Assembly: GCA_963682175.1 (NCBI GenBank)
Contig: OY821788.1
Location: forward strand, 15,952,001-16,016,000
Source of the DNA: Triglochin maritima
Taxonomy: Eukaryota > Streptophyta > Magnoliopsida > Alismatales > Juncaginaceae
Direction of reading: 5' to 3'
DNA length: 64,000 bases
The translations under genes were made by a program, and so were the position numbers. Every line of letters starts with the position of its first letter. Within the stretch, counting starts at the first letter, position 1. The notes under the pieces are model-generated. The model did no database searches. It worked only from the letters and a program-made list of their open reading frames with translations, and was not told the origin of the DNA. This document shows positions 21,423 to 31,499 of the stretch, piece by piece.

Positions 21423-23428
21423 TGAATTGAATGAGAAATCATTTTGTTCCTTGTTTATGTTATTCGTCTTTTAGAAGTGTTAAGGAATAGGCTCTTGGTC
21501 CTTAACCGTAGAGCTCTAAAAGATATTGGTTTACATAAAACAAAAGATATTCGCAATCATGGTAATTAACATGGGACATTAATTACCGAGTTAAGATTGT
21601 CGTGTTGGTCATAGATCATTGTAGCTCTACAAGTGAGTGACAACACGGGTATGCAAAAGAGGAAAATATTACTTTTGTATACTGAATAGACCTAATAAGT
21701 AAAATATTATAGAAATGTGTTTCTGTGTCATTAATATTTTACTGTGCCTTTGGTCCTTTGATATGAGACTTATATCCAATCACTTAAGAAATGCTTGATT
21801 AGACTAGTGTCTTGAGCTATCGATAAGTGTAGTGTAAAGGCATTGGTTGGTTAAGTACAACTTTTGTTGGAGAAGATAGTTAGTCAAAAGATTATCATTG
21901 CCCCTCTTAATTGAGTGATGATATTAGTGGGCCACTTGATAGAGCAAAGTTATAATGTGCACAATGTGATTTGAGTTAAGTCACATATTTATAACTAGCT
22001 TAAAGAGATCAAGAAATGAATACTAATACAAAGATGACACAATACTACTTTGTGTGTATTCTTAATATCATGACGCAAAGGAACGGACACAAGTGGTGCA
22101 CTCCATCACTAAATGGATCGGGTTTTGGTTCGAGTGGAATTAAGACATCTAACTAATTGGGAGTTATAATGTGTAGCTAAATACCGCTTATAGCTTGTGA
22201 TATTAAGTTCTTAATATCACTGTCAACTTAGTTTAGATCCTCCTATAGGTCACACCACAAAACTGGGAAACAAGAAATAGGAATTTTGAGTTCATAGGAT
22301 GTGTCGGTTTTCATGTGGAAAATATGACACATGGGGTGAACAAGCAAAATCAAAATTATGTTGTGATTTATAACATAATTAGAATCTAAATTTAATTCAT
22401 ATGTGATGCAAATATTATGGGGTGCAATGATTAATCATTACGTAGGATAATATGTTACATAAGTTATGAATTTACTACTAATCCCAAAATGTCAAATTTT
22501 GTAGGGGTTAAACCGAAATTTGACAATTCTGCAAAACAGTGCACAACCGGTCGACCGAACAACAGCAAACGGTCGACCGATAGGTGCACGGTCGACTGGA
22601 AGCGTCTCCACCGATAACAGGGAATTTTCGTCTGTTCGGAACGGTCGACCGAATATATCGGTCGGTCGACCAAACATTGCGATGAAACATTCTACTGTTG
22701 AGGGCGGTCGACCGAATGTCGAACGATCAACCGAAACTCGGTCTAAGCGGTCGACCGGACCTCGCAAACGGTCGACCGGCCAGACGGTTTTATGCAGAAT
22801 TAATTTAAGAATTAATTAGATCATGCATGGAATTGGTCCATAATTGATTTAATTCGTGGCTAAGATTATTTGTTAGCTAATAATGGATGGTTAGATGGAA
22901 TTTTGCATGAAATCATGGGCAAGGGGTTGCACATGAATATGTAATTTGGAGAGAGCTTATAAATACAAGTTTATCTCATTACCTCATTAATCTCATTCAT
23001 TATTTTCTTGTGCAAAATTCTCTTTCCATAATTCTCCATGAAAATTCCTTAATTCTTAAGTTTAGTTTTAGTTATTAAGAGATCATCTTCTCAAGGGAAT
23101 TAAAGAGGGGTTAGTAATTAGATTCTAAACCCTATCGGAGATTGAGAGACTAGCTTCCCTCTCTCCGATCTTGTTTAGAGTTTGGTGAATACTCGGAGGC
23201 ATCCGACGCAGCGAGAAGCATCCCCAACGTCTCCGAATCTTCAAGAAGTTTTAGAGAACTTCTAGGTATGAATTTCGGAGCCCATATTTGTTTTAATAAA
23301 GTTTTGAAACTAGTTATTGAAACAAATTGATGCATGCATGACATAAATCATAGAAAATTGTAAATTTATCCTTATTGTGCATAAAAATTTCGAAAATATA
23401 TATGCACAATTAAACTAGAAATCCTTCA
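21423..23428 (+). repeat. 5' LTR of element C
   Basis: It starts TGAATTGAATGAG and ends AATCCTTCA. The palindrome array lies at 22549-22786. A TATA box, CTTATAAATACAAG, lies near 22958, about 170 bp downstream of the array, followed by a pyrimidine-rich initiator region. Sequence differences from the 3' LTR are sparse. Confidence 0.93.
22549..22786. promoter_or_regulatory. CGGTCGACCG palindrome array in 5' LTR of C
   Basis: Six perfect CGGTCGACCG sites remain. Three further positions that are perfect in the 3' LTR are damaged here: CGGTCGACTGG, GGTCGACCAAAC and CGATCAACCG. Most changes are CG to TG or CA, as expected from deamination of methylated cytosine. The array is in U3, upstream of the TATA box. 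Confidence 0.85.
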
Positions 23429-23429
23429 G

Positions 23430-23441
23430 TGGTATCAGAGC
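23430..23441 (+). other. Primer binding site of element C (initiator Met tRNA)
   Basis: TGGTATCAGAGC starts one base after the LTR end and matches the complement of the initiator-Met tRNA 3' end. Confidence 0.95.
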
Positions 23442-24933
23442 ATATGGTTCAATTTTCTAATGATTTGAGACTATAAACAAATTTAGTTTACCATCTAGGG
23501 TTCGAACAATTCGATTTTCCGGTTTTTCGGTCTTTAAATGTTTTGTTGGAATAATTCTTTGTAATAATTCGTTTTGATTGTTTTAAGTAGTTTAAAACAT
23601 GCCATGTAATTATTAGAATTATGATTTAGACATAAGTCTAACTTGCAATAATTTCGTTTTAAGTATAAACGATTGTTTTGTAAGAGAATCAACAAAACCG
23701 AAAAAATGCGGTTCATCTTTCCTTTTAGGAAATTGGATGGACAGCGGTTCAAAATTGTTTTTGAACATGTGTATGGATGAAAAACGTTTTTAATGGATTT
23801 CAAAATATTTTTCAAAGAATTGTTTGAGATTCTAGATGATTGATAAACTAGATTGTATAGTTTATAGCAATATTGCGTGCATGGATGCTCGAGTTGTCTT
23901 TGCAGGAATTGTGAGTTTATATGTTCCAAATCAGCAACTATGAATGTATGTAATCATTATTATACAGGGGCTTATTTGTATGTAAAAGCCAAAATTCTCT
24001 CTTTCCGTCTTTTAGATAATTGCATTTGCATATGAGAGGTTTTTACCTAGGACTTGCACTAGTCAATTTTTTATCGAATGTGAGGAGCATGTTTATTTTC
24101 TGTAAAATCTACATCTCCGGTGCAAGAGGAAGTCGCCGCTGTAGCGCATCGATCGAGGATCAAAGATCAGGGATCGAGGATCGAGGATCGAAGGGAACAT
24201 ATAAACTCACACGATGTGGATTGTGTGAATGGTTTAATTTCTGTTTTATAATCTTGCTATGCATGTGATGAATGTGTTGAATGTTAGGATGTGTATGAAT
24301 AATAATATGCATGCTAACCTAAAATTCTGAATCACATGTTAATACATGAAATTATCCAACAAAAATTAAGAGTAATTTCCTTCTTATTTCATCCACTAGC
24401 AACCATTGATCGAGTGATACTCTGCTCGCCCTTAGCGGGAGATAGCTCCCTCCATCTTTGGGACTAGTGGGAGATATAATGGTTGTCTATTGTTGTGCCA
24501 CAATTAAATATATGAGGTGTGTTTCACCCTAGTGAACCCCAAGTATGTTTAGTTGTGAATACAATGGATAAACGTATCTCGTATCAAATGAAAATAAGTT
24601 TTCTTAACATTACCTAGAGCCCTCGCTCGGTTTTGGGAAAAAGTTTTTCTTACGAGGATAGGTCGTATTCCCTCATAATTAAAACGACAAGAGTCACAAG
24701 AGTTTGAAGATGCTAATGTTGCTAAAATTCAAAAAGGTTGTGATTAGAAAATGTTTTCTTACCTTGATATTGTAATGTATTCGATAGCCCTTAGCTAGTC
24801 TATATTACAATTGATGGGATCTTGGATTGTTGCATTTATGGGCAAAATTTTATTTGCAGTATTTACATTTGTATGTATGTATGATAAACATAAAATTGGC
24901 ATTAAAATCCTGTATGATTTATTTTGTAGAAAA
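23442..24933 (+). other. Long leader of element C
   Basis: About 1.5 kb without a coding frame before gag. It includes a short tandem run of GATCGAGGATC-like units (about 24150-24192) and several ATG-started short frames. A copy of a purine-rich AGTGGGAGATAT string occurs near 24466. Confidence 0.6.
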
Positions 24934-26001
24934 ATGTCGAACATCCAACCTATCGTACGATCCATGATAGAAAAACACCCTTTAGCAAATGATGGCTCAA
25001 ACTTCATTAGTTGGCAACTCAAACTCAACATCGTGTTAAAGTTTGAGAAACTGTCTCACATTTTGGAAGGTCCAATCCCAAAATGGAATGAGAGATTAAC
25101 CGATGAAGAGAAAGAGGCTAAAGCCAAGTGGGAAGACCAAGAGAACCAAGTTCACGGTCTCATGCTAGCATCCATGGGTGACTCGCTTCAAGCGAAATAC
25201 TTGGATTCGAAACCCAAGAAGACCATGGAGGCTTTGTCTAAGATGTTCATGGATAGTGCCCGAAATGAGCGCTATAAGACCACCATCGCACTCACAAGGT
25301 GTCAAATGCCTAAGGGAACATCGGTATCTATGCATTTTCTCACGATGCAAGGGTACCTTGAGAAGTTGGCAAAGCTCTCTTCACCAATGCCCGAGGACAT
25401 TGCTGAAGATATGATTCTTGGCTCTCTAGCCCCGTCCTTCAAGGACTTTGTGATGCACTATCACGTGTGTGAAAAAGGGGTGAGTCTTGAGGAGCTGCAC
25501 AACACTCTCAAAACTGCTGAAGTTGACATGGGCAAGGGTAGGGACAAGCAAGTCCTTGCCGTCCATGGGAGGAGCCAAAAGATTGGTAAAGGAAATGGCA
25601 AATCTACCAAAAGTAGTTCAATCAAGAGCAAGGGAGTTGGAGGTGCTCGTGCGAGTGCCACGAGGGGGAAATCTCAGAAATCTCCAACTCCCAATACGGA
25701 GTGCTTTCACTGCGGTGAAAAAGGACACATCCGGCCAAATTGCCCCAAGTACAAGGAAGACCTTGACAACGGAGTGATTGAACGTCGGCACCCCAAAAAG
25801 GCCAAAGGTATATTTGTTATTGAAATAAATTTAGCCACCTCTGTCCAGGATTGGGTAATTGATACCGGATCTTGTGCTCACATAGTTTCCAATGTGCAGC
25901 TACTCATGGATAGGAAGGAACTCGTAAGGAACGAGGTAGAATTGAAGGTCGGAAATGGTGCGAACGTGTCTGCGGTTGCACAAGGTTCTGTGGTGCTTTA
26001 A
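24934..26001 (+). pseudogene. gag: Element C Gag and protease start
   Basis: The likely start is the ATG at 24934 (MSNIQPIVRSMIEKHPLAND); the open frame extends further upstream but without similarity. Gag motifs follow (NFISWQLKLNIVL; KTMEALSKMF), then a Lys/Ser-rich stretch, the zinc knuckle CFHCGEKGHIRPNC (about residue 257) and the protease motif WVIDTGSCAHIVSN (about residue 307) with catalytic DTG. The frame stops at TAA 25999-26001 inside the protease. The same frame continues with LKNVYYVPSISKNI, so this is a simple nonsense mutation. Confidence 0.9.
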
Positions 26002-27384
26002 TTATGTAGTGGTTTAAATTTATGTCTAAAGAATGTTTATTATGTACCTTCGATTAGCAAGAACATTATTTCTGTATCATGCTTAGATATGGATAATTTC
26101 AATATAAATATTTCAAATTCTTGCTTGTCTATATCGAAGAATGGTGTTTTCTATGCAAATGCATTCATAAGGAATGGTCTCTATTTGCTTGAATTGAATA
26201 ATAAACAAATCTTTAATATCAATAACAAAAGACTTAAGACCACTCACGAGAATGATACTCTCTTGTGGCACTATCGTCTTGGTCACATAAATGAAAAGCG
26301 CATCAAGAAATTGCAAGAAGCTAACCTTCTTGGTCTACTTGATTTTAAATCATTGGAGACGTGCCAACCATGTTTAATGGGAAAAATGACCAAAAAGCCT
26401 TTCAAGAAGAAAGGCCCAAGGGCGAGTGGCTTGTTGGATTTGATACATTCCGATGTATGTGGTCCAATGAGTACTAGTGCACGAGATGGTTTCAGGTACT
26501 TCATTACGTTCACGAATGATTATAGTCGTTATGGCTATGTTTATCTAATGAGAAACAAAAGTGAATCCTTTGACAAGTTCAAAGAATTCAAGAATGAAGT
26601 AGAGAACCAACTCGACAAGAAAATCAAGTCTTTACGAACGGATCGTGGAGGTGAGTACTTAAGTGCCGAATTTGACTCATACCTAAAGGAGTTTGGTATT
26701 GTACCTCAACTCACCCCTCCCGGTACACCTCAGTGGAATGGGGTATCCGAAAGGAGGAATAGGACATTGCTCGACATGGTTTGGTCAATGATGAGTCATG
26801 CGGAATTACCTCTTTACTTTTGCAGTTATGCACTACAAACTGCGGCTTACACACTAAATAATGTTCCAACCAAATCCGTGGAGAAAACTCCTTATGAGCT
26901 ATGGAGTGGTAAAACACCTAAGCTCAGTTTTCTCAAGATTTGGGGTTGTGAGGCTTACGTCAAGAAATTGATGCCGACCAAACTTCAACCAAAAGCGGAT
27001 AAGTGCTTCTTTATTGGTTATCCTCGTGAGACAAGAGGATACTACTTTTGGCATATCACCTCCAATCGAGTGATTGTAGAGAGGGATGCCACATTTCTGG
27101 AAAAGGAATTTCTAGAAAGAGTAAAAAGTAGTGGGAGTAGGGTTGTGCTTGAGGAAACTCAAGATACTCTACAAGATCATGACCTGAATGATGACATTCA
27201 AGATCATGAAGGCCCAACCGAGATTCCTTTGGTTAGTGGGAGCGTGAGTGAGAGACCATCGCAAGAAATTGTGAGAGAATCTCAATCATCCCCACCTAGT
27301 GTACGTTCAAGAGTTGAACGTGAACCCACTCCTCAAGAAATTGTGGAAGAATTCGAGAGACACGAGAAGAACCAAAAGAACTAA
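26002..27384 (+). pseudogene. Element C integrase
   Basis: The same frame resumes after the TAA; its first Met is at 26089. Numbered from there, the GAG-pre-integrase finger has H61, H66, C92 and C95, and the DDE triad is D122 (SDVCGP), D185 (RTDRGGEY) and E221 (SERRNRT). The Ser/Glu-rich linker after about residue 345 ends with KNQKN and a stop. The expected continuation RRSTRERKKPD is in another frame, placing a frameshift at about 27365-27380. Confidence 0.9.
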
Positions 27385-28765
27385 GAAGGTCAACAAGGGA
27401 AAGGAAGAAACCCGATATGTATTTGGGACTTCATGAGATCAAGGTACTAGATACCAATGATCCTTTGACCTTCCAAGAAGCAATGGAAAGGGATGACTCC
27501 AAACAATGGCTCAAGGCCATGGAATTCGAAATAGAATCCATGTATGATAATCAAGTATGGAACTTGGTTGACCTTCCTCAAGGGAAAAGGCCATTCGTAA
27601 TAAATGGGTTTTTAAGAGGAAGATGGACTTGGATGGGAACTTGACAACCTACAAAGCGAGGCTTGTAGCGAAGGGTTTCACTCAAGTTCAAGGAATTGAC
27701 TATGATGAAACTTTTTCACCGGTTGCCAAGTTCAAGTCTATTCGGATCATGCTCGCTATTGCCGCATTTCATGATTATGAAATATGGCAAATGGATGTCA
27801 AAACGGCGTTCCTTAATGGGAACTTGGAGGAGGATGTGTACATGGTACAACCTCAAGGTTTTGAAGATCCAAAGAATAGCGAGAAGGTATGCAAGCTTCA
27901 AAGATCCATTTATGGATTGAAGCAAGCATCAAGGAGTTGGAACAAACGCTTTGACGAGGAAGTGAAGAAGCTTCACTTCATTCAAAGTAAGGAAGAACCT
28001 TGTGTATACAAGATGGTTAGTGGGAGCCATGTAGTATTCCTGATCTTATATGTCGATGACATATTACTAATGGGCAATCATATTCCTTTGCTTGAGCAAA
28101 CGAGAAGTTCATTGAAATCTGCATTTTCAATGAAAGATATGGGTGAGGCTCAATACATCTTGGGAATCAAGATATATCGAGCTAGATCCCGTAGACTCAT
28201 TGGCCTCAGTCAACGTGCGTACATTGACAAGGTCTTGGAAAGGTTCAAAATGAACAACTCCAAAAAGGGCAGTGTGCCAATGAGTATGGGTGTGCAACTC
28301 AAGAAGTCTCAACGTGCGCAATCACGTAAGGACTTAGAGTACATGAAGGATGTCCCTTATGCTTTGGCAATTGGGTCGATCATGTACGCGATGACTTGCA
28401 CAAGACCCGATGTCTCGTATGCTCTAAGCGTGACAAGTCGTCACCAATCCAACGCTGGTCCTGAGCATTGGACTGCGGTCAAGAATATCCTGAAGTACCT
28501 TAATCGGACTAAGGATAAGATTCTTGTTTATGGAGGACAAAGGGAATTGGTAGCCGAAGGGTACTCGGATGCGAGTTTCATGAGTGATCCAGACGATAGA
28601 AGGTCGCAATCAGGATATGTCTTTCTTCTGAATGGTGGAGCTGTGAGTTGGCGTAGTAGGAAGCAAAGCACTACGACCGACTCAACCACTGCTTCAGAAG
28701 TAATGGCTGTCGCTGAAGCGAGCAAGGAAGGAGTGTGGATCAAGAAGTTCCTTGAAGAGCTTTGA
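27385..28765 (+). pseudogene. Element C reverse transcriptase and RNase H start
   Basis: The N-terminal part (MYLGLHEIKVLDTNDP; QWLKAMEFEIESMYDNQVW) ends at a second frameshift near 27590-27600, just before the conserved NKWVFKRK. From 27623 the frame reads KARLVAKGFTQ, MDVKTAFLNG (D58) and YVDDILLM (143-150), then LSVTSRHQSNAGPEHW, and enters RNase H with GYSDAS and TASEVMAVAEASKE. It stops at TGA 28763-28765, one base away from a GGA Gly codon. RT catalytic residues are intact; the frame is not. Confidence 0.9.
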
Positions 28766-29044
28766 GTAGTTCCCACGAGCGAGGGACCCATCGAGCTATT
28801 TTGCGATAATAGTGCATCTATCTCGCAAATCAAGGATCCTAGATCACACCACAAAGTGAAGTACATGGATCGTAAGTACTTCGTGACACGTGACCTCATC
28901 GACGAAAGCAAAATAAATCTATTATGGGTGGACATCAACAACAACACAGCTGATCCATTCACAAAACCCTTATCCTAAGCCAAGGGCGAAATGCATTTCG
29001 AGTCCATGGGAATGAGGAACCATGTAGATTGGCTTGATGATTGA
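28766..29044 (+). pseudogene. Element C RNase H end
   Basis: In the same frame after the TGA come ELFCDNSASISQIKDPRSHH, the third catalytic Asp and the HHK.K region, and NTADPFTKPLS. A further TAA at 28976-28978 replaces what is normally a Gln codon. The frame then continues GEMHFESMGMRNHVDWLDD to TGA at 29042-29044. Confidence 0.85.
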
Positions 29045-29118
29045 TATGTAATGAGGTTTACCCTAGTTATTATTGTTTTATACATTGAGTATGTATGTGA
29101 AAGAAAACTTTAATAACA

Positions 29119-29129
29119 AGTGGGAGATT
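29119..29129 (+). other. Putative polypurine tract of element C
   Basis: AAGTGGGAGAT followed by TG is the typical copia polypurine tract and LTR start. However, homology between the two LTRs starts 46 bp later, at 29176, so the tract is not directly next to the LTR as defined by the 5' copy and the target duplication. Confidence 0.6.
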
Positions 29130-29175
29130 GAAGGGAATGTGTTCTAAAAGTTTTACTTTTAAATGTCAATTATTA

Positions 29176-31167
29176 TGAATTGAATGAGAAATCATTTTGT
29201 TCCTTGTTTATGTTATTCGTCTTTTAGAAGTGTTAAGGAAGAGGCTCTTGGTCCTTAACCGTAGAGCTCTAAAAGATATTGGTTTACATAAAACAAAAGA
29301 TATTCACAATCATGGTAATTAACATGGGACATTAATTACCGAGTTAAGATTGTCGTGTTAGTCGTAGATCATTGTAGCTCTACAAGTGAGTGACAACACG
29401 GGTATGCAAAAGAGGAAAATATTACTTTTGTATACTGAGTAGACCTAATAAGTAAAATATTATAGAAATGTGTTTCTGTGTCATTAATATTTTACTGTGT
29501 CTTTGGTCCTTTGATATGAGACTTATATCCAATCACTTAAGAAATGCTTGATTAGACTAGTGTCTTGAGCTATCATTAAGTGTAGTGTAAAGGCATTGGT
29601 TGGTTAAGTACAACTTTTGTTGGAGAAGATAGTTAGTCAAAAGATTATCATTGCCCCTCTTAATTGAGTGATGATATTAGTGGGCCCCTTGATAAAACAA
29701 ACTTATAATGTGCACAATGTGATTTGAGTTAAGTAACATATTTATAACTAGCTTAAAGAGATCAAGAAATGAATACTAATACAAAGATGACACAATACTA
29801 CTTTGTGTGCATTCTTAATATCATGAGGCAAGGGACGGACACAAGTGGTGCACTCCATCACTAAATGGATCGGGTTTTGGTTCGAGTGGAATTAAGACAT
29901 CTAACTAATTGGGAGGTATAATGTGTAGCTAGATACCGCTTATAGCTTGTGATATTAAGTTCTTAATATCACTGCCAACTTAGTTTAGATCCTCCTATAG
30001 GTCACAGCACAAAACTGGGAAACAAGAAATGGGGATTTTGAGTTCATAGGATGTGTCGGTTTTCATGTAGAAAATATGACACATGGGGTGAACAAGCAAA
30101 ATCAAAATTATGTTGTGATTTATAACATAATTAGAATCTAAATTAAATTCATATGTGATGTAAATATTATGGGGTGTAATGATTAATCATTACATAGGAT
30201 AATATGTTAGATAAGTTATGAATTTACTACTAATCCCGAAATGTCAAATTTTGTAGGGGTTAAACCGAAATTTGACAATTCTGCAAAACAGTGCACAACC
30301 GGTCGACCGAACAACAGTAAACGGTCGACCGATAGGTGCACGGTCGACCGGAAGCGTCTCGACTGATAACAGGGAATTTTCGTCTATTCGGAACGGTCGA
30401 CCGAATATATCGGTCGGTCGACCGAACATTGCGATGAAACGTTCTACTGTTGAGGGCGGTCGACCGAATGTCGAACGGTCGACCGAAACTCGGTCTAAGC
30501 GGTCGACCGGACCTCGCAAACGGTCGACCGGCCAGACGGTTTTATGCAGAATTAATTTAAGAATTAATTAGATCATGCATGGAATTGGTCCATAATTGAT
30601 TTAATTCGTGGCTAAGATTATTTGTTAGCTAATAATAGATGGTTAGATGGAATTTTGCATGAAATCATGGGCAAGGGGTTGCACATGAATATGTAATTTG
30701 GAGAGAGCTTATAAATACAAGTTTGTCTCATTACCTCATTAATCTCATTCATTATTTTCTTGTACAAAATTCTCTCTCCATAATTCTCCACGAAAATTCC
30801 TTAATTCTTAAGTTTAGTTTTAGTTCTTAAGAGATCAACTTCTCAAGGGAATTAAAGAGGGGTTAGTAATTAGATTCTAAACCCTATCGGAGATTGAGAG
30901 ACTAGCTTCCCTCTCTCCGATCTTGTTTAGAGTTTGGTGAATACTCGGAGGCATCCGACGCAGCGAGAAGCATCCCCAACGTCTCCGAATCTTCAAGAAG
31001 TTTTAGAGAACTTCTAGGTTTGAATTTCGGAGACCATATTTGTTTTAACAAAGTATTTAAACAAATTGATGCATGCATGAAATAAATCATAGAAAATTGT
31101 AAATTGATCTTTATTGTGCATAAAAATATCGAAAATATATATGTACAATTAAACTAGAAATCCTTCA
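29176..31167 (+). repeat. 3' LTR of element C
   Basis: This 1,992-bp repeat matches 21423-23428 from TGAATTGAATGAG to AATCCTTCA and is followed by the duplication GATCT. Its palindrome array at 30299-30536 has nine perfect CGGTCGACCG sites. The TATA box lies near 30710. Confidence 0.93.
30299..30536. promoter_or_regulatory. CGGTCGACCG palindrome array in 3' LTR of C
   Basis: Nine perfect copies of CGGTCGACCG lie within about 240 bp, spaced roughly 20-40 bp. All nine positions can be aligned to the 5' LTR, where three are damaged. This is the cleanest copy of the motif array in the window. Confidence 0.87.
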
Positions 31168-31172
31168 GATCT

Positions 31173-31499
31173 GTGGTCTTTCTTATAGGGAAGTGAGGCG
31201 TGTTGAGGTTGTGTGACCTCGCAGTTAGGTGTCGTCTAGCGGTAAGGACCTACAGTGAGCTTAGGTTGTTTGAGTCATGTTTCTTAGACTAGGCTTCTAT
31301 CCCCACCCATTACCCACGCTAGCTCTTGGGATTCTTCCCCTCTCATATGAGTCTTCTTCGCCTCTATCTTCTTTGATTAGTCTCCTCCCCTGATTACACC
31401 TTCTGTCGTGTGTGGTTTTCGAGTCGAGTCGAGCGTTTTATGTGAGGTTGGGCTCGTTTTGGTGAGAGCGCTCAACTTGAGAGAGTGCATTTTTCTGAG
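31173..31499 (+). other. Leader of element D, second part
   Basis: This continues the D leader beyond element C, with blocks shared with E at 50720-51030 such as GAGGCGTGTTGAGG, GTTAGGTGTCGTCTAGC and TTCGAGTCGAGTCGAGC. It is non-coding. Confidence 0.8.

Larger units (their letters stand above)
21423..31167 (+). mobile_element. Element C: Ty1/copia retrotransposon, full length but inactivated
   Basis: LTRs of about 2 kb (21423-23428 and 29176-31167) flank gag, protease, integrase, RT and RNase H in the copia order. A perfect five-base duplication, GATCT, lies on both sides (21418-21422 and 31168-31172). An initiator-Met primer site follows the 5' LTR. The coding region has at least three nonsense codons and two frameshifts, listed with the parts below. 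It sits in the leader of element D and so is younger than D. Confidence 0.95.

Noticed and set aside
24811..24933. Upstream extension of the element C gag frame with a hydrophobic stretch
   Set aside because: No similarity to Gag; the ATG at 24934 gives the family-like start. It is not a signal peptide gene.
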